Assembly (NCBI GenBank): GCA_001939945.1
Contig: MOEB01000007.1
Span: forward strand, 90,577 to 154,576
Direction: 5' to 3'
Source: Aerophototrophica crusticola
GTDB lineage: Bacteria; Pseudomonadota; Alphaproteobacteria; Azospirillales; Azospirillaceae
DNA length: 64,000 nucleotides
The translations under genes were made by a program, and so were the position numbers. Below, piece after piece: positions 25,827 through 33,961 of the stretch (positions within the stretch are counted from its first letter, which is position 1; each line of letters starts with the position of its first letter). The notes under the pieces are model-generated. The model was not told the DNA's origin, ran no database searches, and saw nothing but the letters and a program-made list of their open reading frames with translations.

Positions 25827-26567
25827 ATGGGAAACGCCACACCGACGAACCCGCTGGCCGCAGGGTTCTATACCGTCGATGATGCCGCCCGGCTGATCGA
25901 GGTCGGCAGCGCGCGCCGTATCCTGGGCTGGTTGCGGGGCTACCCGGACCGACAGATCGGGCCGCTGCTGCACCGGGACTACCAGCCGCTGGGCGGGCGC
26001 CAGGAGCTGAGCTTCCTGGACCTGATGGAAGTGCGGTTCGTGGAGCATTTGCGGGAGCAGGGCGTGAAGGTGCGCACCCTGCGCCGGGCGCTGGAGGCTG
26101 CCCGCGCCCTGTTCGGGGAGGCGAAGCCGCTGGCCAGCGACAAGGTCCGCTTCCTGCTGACGGCCGACCGCAAGAACGTGCTGGTGGAGGAGGTGCTGAA
26201 ACCGGCCGCGCAAGAGGCGGGGGACACGCGGCTGTGGAACCTGCTGACCCGGCAGTATGAGATGTGGGAGGTGATCCAGGCGACGCTGGCCAAGGGCGTC
26301 AGCTTCGATCCCCAGACCCATCTGGCAGCCCGCTGGGCACCCCGCCCGGACAGTTTCCCGACCATCCTGATCGATCCCCGCATTGCCTATGGGCAGCCAA
26401 TCGTCCCCGCCCTGGTCCCGACCCGGGCCATCGCCGACATCTGGGCGGCGGAGGGAGGCGACGTGGAGGCGGCCGCCGACTGGTTCGGCATCCCTGTCGA
26501 GCAGGCCCGGGACGCCGTGGGGTTCGAGTTGGCCCTGAACGAGCCGAAGCAGGCGCTGGCGGCGTGA
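25827..26567 (+). CDS. MerR-like helix-turn-helix / DUF433 protein
   Basis: A protein of about 246 residues. The N-terminus looks like a MerR-type DNA-binding domain (FYTVDDAARLIEVGSARRILGWLRG). The last 70 residues match the DUF433 helix-turn-helix found in VapB45-type antitoxins (ILIDPRIAYGQPIVPALVPT, then VEAAADWFGIP). Antitoxins of this class normally precede a toxin, but no toxin gene follows here, only AT-rich non-coding DNA. It may be a solitary regulator or what remains of a module. The start is uncertain: 25827, 25800 and 25743 are all open. Confidence 0.7.
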   Translation: MGNATPTNPLAAGFYTVDDAARLIEVGSARRILGWLRGYPDRQIGPLLHRDYQPLGGRQELSFLDLMEVRFVEHLREQGVKVRTLRRALEAARALFGEAKPLASDKVRFLLTADRKNVLVEEVLKPAAQEAGDTRLWNLLTRQYEMWEVIQATLAKGVSFDPQTHLAARWAPRPDSFPTILIDPRIAYGQPIVPALVPTRAIADIWAAEGGDVEAAADWFGIPVEQARDAVGFELALNEPKQALAA

Positions 26568-27131
26568 TTTGAGCACGAGTAGAAAATCTTCCACCCTAAA
26601 ACCAAGAGTCTGTTTTGCGTTGGCTCCGATGAGATCTTGCAATCATTTCTGATGATTTCCAGATACGACAGCCATCAATGGATGCTGGAGTAGCTGACGT
26701 AAATGCTTAAAACTTTGTGGCAAATTTCCAGCAACAAGCTGGTCGCCACGAGCAACCTGATCAGCTTAAAATTTTTCGTGCTCCTTTGGGGCCCCTTCAT
26801 TCCATCCTCCATATCTTGCGAGTTTTCTGCGAAAGCCGACGCTACATTATGATGGAGAGCCTACCCCCTTCTCGCAAACGCTTTTGTGTATAGAAATTGC
26901 TAGGGCTGTTAGCAACTTGTGGATAAATCTGGTGCGTCTGTTGATAAGTGTCTTCTTTGGAACCAACGTGTCATTAGGTCGGCTGCTAAGCAATTGAAAT
27001 GACTTGGAAATTTTTGTCACCTGTCACTCTGTTGAAAGCGTCAATCTGCGGTAAGGGATCGCAGAAAATTTCACGGGCATTTCTGATAGCTTACAATCGC
27101 CTAAGCTCTTTCAAGTTCGGCGGGGAAGGTC
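26568..27131. other. AT-rich non-coding tract with DnaA boxes
   Basis: This 564-base stretch is far more AT-rich than the rest of the window and has no credible gene. It contains a perfect DnaA box on the reverse strand at 26918-26926 (TGTGGATAA) and a one-mismatch box at 26885-26893 (TGTGTATAG) in the same orientation. A 14-base direct repeat, TTTTGTCACCTGTC, occurs at 25701-25714 and 27012-27025, flanking the DUF433-type gene. The tract may be foreign DNA, a plasmid-origin relic or a DnaA-binding site. Confidence 0.5.
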
Positions 27132-27656
27132 ATGAGCGCCCAGACAAATCAGAGAACAAAAAAGCGAAACCAATTAAATGTACGACTTTCCGATAAGAGT
27201 GATTTCCAGCTTGAACTTATTCGTATGAAAAAAGCCTTGAATCAGACATCTGCACTTGAAGTAACAATAGAAAGCTATGTTGATGGCTTAGAATTAAGTT
27301 CAGAAGGACTTACATGGCAGGATATATGGCATGCTGATCCAGCAATTCGAGAGTTTAGATTGCTTCTCTGTGATAGGATATGGTTAGAACATAATCGGCA
27401 GGAATTACGAGATTTCATCAAAGAGCATCACGAATATTTTTTCTTTGGCGGATTTGGGGTCCGTCCAAATGAAAGTGCATTCAAAGTATTCTATTCTAGA
27501 AAAGATGAGATAATGAAGTATTGGAGGTCTGGAAATGGCTTTGACCTGAATGCCCTCCATCGCACTCTCCAGGCTGAACTTGTCCGAAGAGGTGTTCAGT
27601 TTGCAAGAAGCGAAAGTGTGGACGAGCTAATGGATACTGACCAGATTGCCGAATAA
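27132..27656 (+). CDS. Orphan low-GC hypothetical protein
   Basis: A 174-residue protein with no family I recognise. The N-terminus is basic and polar, then NQLNVRLSDKSDFQLELIRMK resembles a short strand and helix of a ribbon-helix-helix DNA-binding domain. The middle is rich in aromatic and charged residues (EHHEYFFFGGFGVRP). The gene is strikingly AT-rich next to its neighbours and uses codons such as AGA, ATA and TTA, a clear sign of recent transfer. A strong GGGGAAGG site precedes the ATG, and a terminator follows, so it looks intact and expressed. Confidence 0.7.
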   Translation: MSAQTNQRTKKRNQLNVRLSDKSDFQLELIRMKKALNQTSALEVTIESYVDGLELSSEGLTWQDIWHADPAIREFRLLLCDRIWLEHNRQELRDFIKEHHEYFFFGGFGVRPNESAFKVFYSRKDEIMKYWRSGNGFDLNALHRTLQAELVRRGVQFARSESVDELMDTDQIAE

Positions 27657-27660
27657 AGAA

Positions 27661-27690
27661 CCCCGCCCCCTCTCGCGAAGGGGCGGGGCT
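27661..27690. terminator. Bidirectional terminator
   Basis: Stem CCCCGCCCC (27661-27669) with GGGGCGGGG (27680-27688) and a short loop; TTCTCG follows on the plus strand. It lies between the orphan gene and the convergent bactofilin gene and can serve both. Confidence 0.7.
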
Positions 27691-27716
27691 TCTCGTCTCA
27701 ATCCCGAAGGATGCCC

Positions 27717-28415
27717 TCAGGCGCCGGCGGGCTCGGGGGCCTTGGGCGCGGGGGCGGTGGCGGGCTTCGGGCCGCCGGTCAGCACCTCGATGGTGCCGGA
27801 CAGCTGGCCGCCATTCTCCACCTCCAGGGTGCCGTAGCGGATGGTGCCGGTGATCTTGCCGGTGCCGCGGACCTTCAGCGTGCCGCGGACGGTGATGTCG
27901 CCCTCGAACCGGCCGCCGATGTCGGCGTCGTCGATCTCCACCGAGCCCTTGAACAGGCCGGTGTCGGCGATCTCGATCACCCGGCCGTCGCGCAGCTTGG
28001 CCTCGACCGTGCCTTCCACCACCAGCACGTCGCAGGCGGCGATCTCACCGGACAGGCTGATGTCGCGGCCGACGATCAGCTTGCGCATCTCCGTGGCGGG
28101 GGCGCCGCCCTCCGTGCCCGTGGGGGCCACCCGCTTCGGCGGGGTGCCCGGGATCTCCACCACCCGGCGGGGGATGTCGGGCTTGAAGCCCTGGGTCAGC
28201 GGGTTGCCGCCGGCCGGGGTGGTGCCGGACGCGCCGGTGCCCGGCGGGAAGGAGGTGGGCGTGTTCATGGGTGCGGGCCTCGTCTGCGGGTCGGTGGGCT
28301 GGGCGGCTGCGGGCGGCGTGGGGCTCGGCGCAGGGTCCGGGACGCGCGCCTCGGGCGCCGCGGGCGGGCTCACGGGCGTGCCGGGGCCGGAGGGTGGCTT
28401 GGTGCGTCGGAACAT
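27717..28415 (-). CDS. Bactofilin
   Basis: A 232-residue cytoskeletal protein. The central region (about residues 105-215) is the bactofilin beta-helix, seen as repeats of short strands with glycine turns: LIVGRDISLSGEIAACDVL, VEGTVEAKLRDGRVIEI and GDITVRGTLKVRGTGKITG. It is flanked by long Pro/Ala/Thr-rich, probably disordered tails, as usual. Bactofilins polymerise without nucleotides and place cell-wall enzymes or stalk proteins at the membrane. ATG at 28415 begins MFRRTKPP, a normal family start; the 21 codons upstream are not supported. Confidence 0.9.
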   Translation of the reverse strand: MFRRTKPPSGPGTPVSPPAAPEARVPDPAPSPTPPAAAQPTDPQTRPAPMNTPTSFPPGTGASGTTPAGGNPLTQGFKPDIPRRVVEIPGTPPKRVAPTGTEGGAPATEMRKLIVGRDISLSGEIAACDVLVVEGTVEAKLRDGRVIEIADTGLFKGSVEIDDADIGGRFEGDITVRGTLKVRGTGKITGTIRYGTLEVENGGQLSGTIEVLTGGPKPATAPAPKAPEPAGA

Positions 28416-28488
28416 GGCGGTCTTGCCCCCAGGAAGCTTGCGCGGTGACGACGGTCGTCTTGGCCGTTGGGCTGACACCGTCCGGGTA

Positions 28489-29169
28489 TCATGCGCCCCC
28501 CGTCCGCGGCAAGCCTCGGCGCAACCGTTCGAACAGATGCACCATGAAGGCCGTGGCGACGACGGGCGCCAGCAGATTCACGATTGGGATGGAGGAGATA
28601 AAGGCAATAATGATTCCGGCCACAAAAAGTCTCAACGACTCTGACGAACGTAGGTACTTCATGCTGCGAGCATCCATGCGCCGCACGGCCACAAGTTCGT
28701 AGTACTCCCGCCCAAGGAGGTAGCCGTTCAGCCCATAAAAGATGAGCGGATACAGGGGTCCCAGAAACAGGAACGGCAGGGCCAGCAGGTTCAACAGGAG
28801 GACGAGGCCCAGGAACTTCGCGCTGCTCCACAGCCCCTCTGCCAGCGTCTGGGAACGGCCCGGCGGCAGGTGCGGGTACCAGCGCCGTTCCACCGCTTCC
28901 ACGATGCTGTCCAGCATCAGGCTTGACGTGGTGACCACCACGGCGGGGAAGGCCAGCCAGCTCAGACCGATCACCGCCGCCCCGCCCAGCAGGTCCACGC
29001 CCCAGTCCAGCCAGGGCGTCTCGAACAGGGCCGTATGGGTGACCAGATAGCCGAAACCGGCCCAGACGGCGGCGAAGACCACCACGGTCAGCAGCACCGA
29101 CAACAGCACCACGCGGGTGAAGGCCCGGTCGGTAAGCTGGCTAACGGCCTTGAAGAAAGCGTCGATCAT
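28489..29169 (-). CDS. EI24-domain (CysZ-like) membrane protein
   Basis: A 226-residue integral membrane protein with about four to six hydrophobic segments. It has the EI24/CysZ layout: an N-terminal pair of helices, LAEGLWSSAKFLGLVLLLNLLA in the middle, and GREYYELVAVRR with a YGLNGYLLG element, which is the family signature. CysZ imports sulfate in gammaproteobacteria; the alphaproteobacterial members have no proven substrate and there are no cys genes here. It is divergent from adenosine kinase. Confidence 0.8.
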   Translation of the reverse strand: MIDAFFKAVSQLTDRAFTRVVLLSVLLTVVVFAAVWAGFGYLVTHTALFETPWLDWGVDLLGGAAVIGLSWLAFPAVVVTTSSLMLDSIVEAVERRWYPHLPPGRSQTLAEGLWSSAKFLGLVLLLNLLALPFLFLGPLYPLIFYGLNGYLLGREYYELVAVRRMDARSMKYLRSSESLRLFVAGIIIAFISSIPIVNLLAPVVATAFMVHLFERLRRGLPRTGGA

Positions 29170-29283
29170 CGTGCCACGCGAACAGGTGCCGGAGGAATAC
29201 CATCTAGGAGAAAGCCCGCCCTTGCCGCAAGCGCGCCGCCGCCTATACTGCGCCGCACTTTCTTTCCCGGTGGAGGCTTTTCC

Positions 29284-30270
29284 GTGGCGGCTCGGTTCGA
29301 TGTGGTGGGTATCGGCAACGCGATCGTGGACGTGATCGCCCAGGCCAGTGACGAGTTCCTGGCCGCCAACGGCCTGGTGAAGAGCGGCATGGCCCTGATC
29401 GACGCCCAGCGCGCCGAGGAGCTGTACGCCAAGATGGGCCCGGGGATCGAGATGTCCGGCGGCTCCGCCGGCAACACCATGGCCGGCATCGCCATGCTGG
29501 GCGGCAAGGGCGCCTTCATCGGCAAGGTGGCCGACGACCAGTTAGGCAAGGTCTACCGCCACGACATCCGCAGCGTGGGCGTCACCTTCGACACGCCGGA
29601 CCTGACCGACGGCACCCCCACCGGCCAGTGCCTGATCCTGGTGACGCCGGACGCGCACCGCACCATGAACACCTTCCTGGGCGCTTGCACCCTGCTGACC
29701 CCGGCGGACGTGGACCCGGCCGTCATCCAGGGCAGCCAGGTCACCTACCTGGAAGGCTATTTGTGGGACCGGGACGACGCCAAGCAGGCCTTCCTGAAGG
29801 CGGCGGAGCTGGCCCACGCGGCCGGCCGCAAGGTGGCCCTGTCCCTGTCGGACAGCTTCTGCGTCCACCGCCACCATGACAGCTTCCTGGAGCTGGTGGC
29901 CAACCATGTGGACATCCTGTTCGCCAACGAGGGGGAGGTCACGGCCCTCTATGGCGGGGACTTCGACAGCGCCGCCGCGGCGGTCCGCAAGCATGTCGAC
30001 ACCGCCGTGCTGACCCGCAGCGAGAAGGGTGCGGTGGTGCTGGCCGGCGGCCAGACCTACAGCGTCCCGGCCGAGCCGGTGGCCCAGGTGGTGGACACCA
30101 CGGGGGCCGGCGACCTGTTCGCCGCCGGCTTCCTGCACGGCTACACCACCGGCCGCAGCCCCACGGACTGCGCCCGCCTGGGCGCCATCTGCGCGGCCGA
30201 GATCATCAGCCACTACGGCGCCCGCAGCCAAGCCGACCTGAAGGCGCTGGCGAAGGCGAAGCTGGGGTGA
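29284..30270 (+). CDS. Adenosine kinase (PfkB family sugar/nucleoside kinase)
   Basis: A 328-residue PfkB kinase. The N-terminal substrate signature MSGGSAGNTMAGIA (about 57-70) and the C-terminal DTTGAGDLFAAGF with catalytic Asp277 are clear. The closest group by pattern is the bacterial adenosine/2-fucosyl-type kinase annotated as adenosine kinase in alphaproteobacteria; a general ribokinase-like activity cannot be excluded. The start is GTG at 29284 after GGTGGAGG; the frame is open upstream into the divergent gene. Confidence 0.88.
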   Translation: MAARFDVVGIGNAIVDVIAQASDEFLAANGLVKSGMALIDAQRAEELYAKMGPGIEMSGGSAGNTMAGIAMLGGKGAFIGKVADDQLGKVYRHDIRSVGVTFDTPDLTDGTPTGQCLILVTPDAHRTMNTFLGACTLLTPADVDPAVIQGSQVTYLEGYLWDRDDAKQAFLKAAELAHAAGRKVALSLSDSFCVHRHHDSFLELVANHVDILFANEGEVTALYGGDFDSAAAAVRKHVDTAVLTRSEKGAVVLAGGQTYSVPAEPVAQVVDTTGAGDLFAAGFLHGYTTGRSPTDCARLGAICAAEIISHYGARSQADLKALAKAKLG

Positions 30271-30313
30271 GGGGATTGGCTGGGGGAGGGCAAACCTCCC
30301 CTGGCCCGGATGT

Positions 30314-30769
30314 TCAGAATGCCAGGACGTGTTCCAAGAGGTCTTGGTTTGCAGGGTTGAAGGGGTTCACGAACCGCACCCCTTCCAACTCCCGGCCATC
30401 TTGCAGGTCCTCGCTCAGCAGGTAGGCGGCGCCGGCCCGGCGGCTGACTGCCCAGATCATGCCATCCCAAAAAGAGATGCCGTGGTCCCGATGGACCCGC
30501 ATGGCATCAGCCAAATCTGCCATTTCCGCTGAGCGGGGTGGAAAGACGGCGCCCCAGACCTCGACCAGCTCCTTCGCCTTGCCCGGATCGGCATGCACTT
30601 TCCGGGTGACGACGGTGTAGAATTCCGTCAAGGCCTGCATCGGCAGCAAGCCCCTGTTCCCGAGGCTCAGGCGGGCCAGGATGTCCACGGCGATCCCATG
30701 CTTGCCGGCATCGTGCGTCGGGTTGGCCGCATAAACCAGGATATTGGTGTCCAAGGCCGCCCGGATCAT
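30314..30769 (-). CDS. VapC-type PIN-domain toxin
   Basis: A 151-residue PIN-domain ribonuclease. The acidic residues of the active site are visible: Asp7 in LDTNILVY, Glu in LTEFYTVV, Asp in ISFWDGMIW, and a late Asp in LLSEDLQDG. It overlaps the antitoxin gene by four bases. VapC toxins cut tRNA or rRNA; the target is unknown here. It is convergent with adenosine kinase. Confidence 0.9.
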   Translation of the reverse strand: MIRAALDTNILVYAANPTHDAGKHGIAVDILARLSLGNRGLLPMQALTEFYTVVTRKVHADPGKAKELVEVWGAVFPPRSAEMADLADAMRVHRDHGISFWDGMIWAVSRRAGAAYLLSEDLQDGRELEGVRFVNPFNPANQDLLEHVLAF

Positions 30770-31014
30770 CGGGAGTGCAACGCGTCCCGGTCCAGCTTGC
30801 CGTCATAATGGAAGGCCATACCCTTCTGGAGCATCTCAAGCATCCGGGTCCTGGCGGCCTCTGCCACGAGGTCGGGCACCGCAGACGCGGGGACCATGAC
30901 CGCCACCGGCTTGCCATCCTTCGTGATGGTCACCTGCGCGCCATCCTCCACGCTGCGGAGGAGGCGGGAGAAGCTCCGGTTGGCGTCAGTCGCTGAGATG
31001 AAGGCGTCGGGCAT
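30766..31014 (-). CDS. Phd/YefM-type antitoxin
   Basis: An 82-residue antitoxin with the Phd/YefM layout: N-terminal DNA-binding part FISATDANRSFSRLLRSVEDG, then ITKDGKPVAVMVPAS, and a C-terminal charged part that would wrap around the toxin. It comes before vapC with a four-base overlap, as is normal for type II modules; the pair would repress itself. ATG at 31014 is used; an ATG three codons earlier is possible. Confidence 0.88.
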   Translation of the reverse strand: MPDAFISATDANRSFSRLLRSVEDGAQVTITKDGKPVAVMVPASAVPDLVAEAARTRMLEMLQKGMAFHYDGKLDRDALHSR

Positions 31015-31057
31015 GCCACCCACCGTGCCAGTAGTGTGTAGTCACTACCTTGGTCCC

Positions 31058-32983
31058 TCAGGGTTGGTGGGTCAAGCCCCCCGCTGCCATGCTGCTTCCC
31101 GCCCGCCTGTCCCAGGCTGTTTCCAGCACCACGCCGTACAAGGGCACGCGGTCGGGCCAGGCGATGTGGCTCCAGGCGGCGATGCGGTCCTCGGGGCTGT
31201 AGAACAGGGGCACGATGGGGAAGTCCCAGAGCAGGGCCCGGTCCAGGGCGCCGGTGGCGGCGGCCAGCTCTTCCCGTGTGCGGGCCTGGCCCAGGGCGGT
31301 GATGGCGGCGTCAACGGCCCCGTTGCGCAGGCCGGGCCAGTTGCGGCTGCGGGGGATGTCGGCGGCGGCGCTACCGTAATACTGGGCCTGCTCGTTGCCG
31401 GGGGACAGGCTGTTGACCCAGCGGTGGGTGATGGCATCGAACTGGAAGCGGTCCAGGCGCTGCTGGAACTGGGCGGCATCCACCAGCCGGGGCCGCAGCA
31501 CCACCCCGATCCGGGCCAGTGACCGGGACCATTCCAGCAGCATCCGCCCCTCGGCGGGGAGCTGGTACAGAACCTCCGCCTCCAAGGGCGTGCCGTCGGG
31601 GCCGACCTGCCGCCCCTCCACGACGCGGTATCCGGCCTGGGCCAGCAACTCCATGGCGCGGCGCAGGTGCGGGCGCATGGCATAGCCGGTGCCGTCGGTG
31701 CGGGCCACCCGCCAGGCCGGGCCGAAGGCGCGGGGGTCCAGCCGGTCACGGAAGGGCTCCAGCAGGGCCAGCTCGGCGGGGCTGGGCGGGCCGGCGGGCG
31801 CGGCCAGGTCGGCGTTGGGATACAGGCTCTCGATGGGGCGGACCTGGCCGAAATACAGGCTCTTGGCCATCCAGTCATAGTCGAAGGCCAGGGCCACCGC
31901 CTCACGCACCAGCCGGTTGTCGAAGGGCGGGCGGCGCAGGTTCAGGAAGACGGCCCGGGTCCATTCGGTGCGGCCATGGGGCAGGGCCACCAGCCGGATG
32001 CGGCCATCGCGCACCGCCGGCGTGTCATAGTCCCGGGCCCAGCGGGCCACGTCCGGCTCCCGCCGCAAATCGATGCCGCCCGCCTTGAAGGCCTCCAGCG
32101 CCACCGTCTCATCCCGGAAATAATCGATGGTGATGCGGTCGAAGTTGAAGTGGCCACGGTAGGCGGGCACCCGCTCCCCCCACCAGCCCGGCACCCGCTC
32201 ATAGACCACCCGGCGGCCGGGTTCGGCCACGGCGACACGGTAGGGGCCGCTGCCCAGGGGCGGGTCCAGGTGGGTCTTGCCCACGTCGCGGCCCTCCGCC
32301 TGCCACCAGTGCTTGGGCAGCACGGGCATCAGGCCCAGGATCAGCGGCAGCTCCCGGTCGATGCTGCCGTCGGGGTTGGGGGACAGGTCGAAGCGCACGC
32401 TGCGCTCCCCCGTCCGCTCCGCCCTGGCGACGCGGGCGTAATAGCTGCGGTGGTTGGGGCGGCCCTTGGTCTTCAGCTCCTGGAAGCTGAACAGCAGGTC
32501 GTCGGCGGTGACGGGCCGGCCGTCATGCCAGCGGGCGGCGGTGTCCAGGGTGAACTCGATGGCCGAACGGTCGGGGGCGACCCGGAAGCTCTCCGCCAGG
32601 CCGGCATAGAGGGTGAAGGGCTCATCCCAGCTGCGGGCCAGCAGGGATTGGTAGACCCAGCCGGTCAGGTAGGTGGCCGCCTTGCCGCGGATGGCGTGGG
32701 GGTTCAGGCTGTCGAAGCCGCCGGTCATGCTTTCCCGCCGCTGCCCGCCCTTGGGCGCGGCGGGGTCGGCATAGGGGAAATGGCTGAAGCCGGGGGGCAG
32801 GGCCGGTTCCCCCTGCATGGCGATGGCCGCCTGGGGCGGCCCCAGCTCCCCCGCCAGGACGGGCGCAGAGACAAGAAAGGCGAGGAGCAAGAGGAGCAGC
32901 CCACCTGGTACCCGTCCCCAAGGGGCAGTACCAAAGTCCATGCGTCGGAAACGCACAGCCGCCCCGACCACCGGAACCTTCAT
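31058..32983 (-). CDS. Peptide ABC transporter substrate-binding protein (YejA-like, family 5)
   Basis: A 641-residue exported protein of the SBP_bac_5 family. It has a long N-region then a hydrophobic signal stretch (about residues 28-45), and the typical motifs GGFDSLNPHAIRG, WHDGRPVTADDLLFSF and LGSGPYRVA. The family binds oligopeptides or nickel-type ligands; by pattern it is closest to the YejA group, which takes up microcin C-like peptides. No permease or ATPase gene of the transporter is here, so its partners are elsewhere. ATG at 32983 with AGGTGCG upstream is preferred over 32941. Confidence 0.87.
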   Translation of the reverse strand: MKVPVVGAAVRFRRMDFGTAPWGRVPGGLLLLLLAFLVSAPVLAGELGPPQAAIAMQGEPALPPGFSHFPYADPAAPKGGQRRESMTGGFDSLNPHAIRGKAATYLTGWVYQSLLARSWDEPFTLYAGLAESFRVAPDRSAIEFTLDTAARWHDGRPVTADDLLFSFQELKTKGRPNHRSYYARVARAERTGERSVRFDLSPNPDGSIDRELPLILGLMPVLPKHWWQAEGRDVGKTHLDPPLGSGPYRVAVAEPGRRVVYERVPGWWGERVPAYRGHFNFDRITIDYFRDETVALEAFKAGGIDLRREPDVARWARDYDTPAVRDGRIRLVALPHGRTEWTRAVFLNLRRPPFDNRLVREAVALAFDYDWMAKSLYFGQVRPIESLYPNADLAAPAGPPSPAELALLEPFRDRLDPRAFGPAWRVARTDGTGYAMRPHLRRAMELLAQAGYRVVEGRQVGPDGTPLEAEVLYQLPAEGRMLLEWSRSLARIGVVLRPRLVDAAQFQQRLDRFQFDAITHRWVNSLSPGNEQAQYYGSAAADIPRSRNWPGLRNGAVDAAITALGQARTREELAAATGALDRALLWDFPIVPLFYSPEDRIAAWSHIAWPDRVPLYGVVLETAWDRRAGSSMAAGGLTHQP

Positions 32984-33067
32984 TTCGCACCTGCACTGGC
33001 GTAGAGTGCCCCGGCGACGTGCGGTGCCCCAGGGGCCGCGCTCCCTATATTGTCAGAAGGCCGAACC

Positions 33068-33607
33068 ATGGACATCACCAAGATCCCCGTGGGCAAGAAC
33101 CCCCCCTGGGACCTGAACGTCGTCATCGAGATCCCGCAGGGTGGCCAGCCCGTCAAGTACGAGATGGACAAGGACAGCGGCGCCCTGTTCGTGGACCGGT
33201 TCCTCCACACCGCCATGTTCTACCCGGCCAACTACGGCTTCGTCCCGCACACGCTGGCGCTGGACGGCGACCCGATGGACGTGATGGTGGTGGGCACCCA
33301 GGCCGTGGTGCCGGGCGTGATCCTGCGCAGCCGCCCCATCGGCGTGCTGATCATGGAAGACGACGCCGGCGTGGACGAGAAGATCCTGGCCGTGCCGGTG
33401 GACAAGCTGCACCCCTTCTACTCCAACATCGCCAGCTACCGGCAGCTGCCCCAGATCCTGGTGGAGCAGATCGCCCACTTCTTCGAGCACTACAAGGATC
33501 TGGAGCACGGCAAGTGGGTCCGCGTGGTCCGCTGGGGCGAGGCCGACGAGGCCGCCAAGCTGATCATGGAGTCCTTCGAGCGGGCCAAGGGCACCGACAA
33601 GGAGTGA
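33068..33607 (+). CDS. ppa: Inorganic pyrophosphatase
   Basis: A 179-residue family I soluble pyrophosphatase that hydrolyses pyrophosphate made in biosynthesis. The active-site signature DGDPMDVMV (about residues 66-74) and the early EIPQGGQPVKYEMDKDSG, with the substrate-binding Lys and Glu residues, are present. ATG at 33068 follows CAGAAGG; an alternative ATG 18 bases upstream would add six residues. A classical terminator follows. Confidence 0.95.
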   Translation: MDITKIPVGKNPPWDLNVVIEIPQGGQPVKYEMDKDSGALFVDRFLHTAMFYPANYGFVPHTLALDGDPMDVMVVGTQAVVPGVILRSRPIGVLIMEDDAGVDEKILAVPVDKLHPFYSNIASYRQLPQILVEQIAHFFEHYKDLEHGKWVRVVRWGEADEAAKLIMESFERAKGTDKE

Positions 33608-33633
33608 GGTTCCGGTCCTGGACTGGAGACAGG

Positions 33634-33662
33634 GGGCGGGCTCTGCGGGGCCCGCCCTTTTT
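33634..33662 (+). terminator. Rho-independent terminator of ppa
   Basis: GGGCGGGC (33634-33641) pairs with GCCCGCCC (33650-33657), followed by TTTTTCTTTC. This is the clearest terminator in the window. Confidence 0.9.
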
Positions 33663-33706
33663 CTTTCGGTGCGATCGAGGCGGTCGGGCCTGGGGCTGGT
33701 GTTCGG

Positions 33707-33932
33707 CCAGGGGACACGGACGGCACGGATGCCGCTTGCGCGGCCACGGATGACACGGACGGTTCAACGGGGCCGTTCGGCCTTGATGAAGACCAAGCGC
33801 GGCGAAGCCGCAGTAGGATGTTCTTGCGGCTTCGCCGCGGGGTGTCGGTGCGGTGAGGGCCACACGGCATCCAATGCCATCCGTGCCTATCCGTGGCCGC
33901 GAAGCGGCATCCGTGTCGTCCGTGTCTCCTGG
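33707..33932. repeat. ACGGAC-word long hairpin, copy A
   Basis: Left arm about 33707-33765 starts CCAGGGGACACGGACGGC. Right arm about 33876-33932 is its reverse complement with only a few differences over about 50 bases. The loop of about 110 bases has its own perfect 14-bp stem: GCGGCGAAGCCGCA at 33799-33812 with 33825-33838. It lies between the convergent ppa and patatin genes. Four relatives exist at 36440, 48308, 57694 and 62623. Confidence 0.8.
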
Positions 33933-33961
33933 AAGACTCGCTCCGCGTGCCCGACGTCGCC

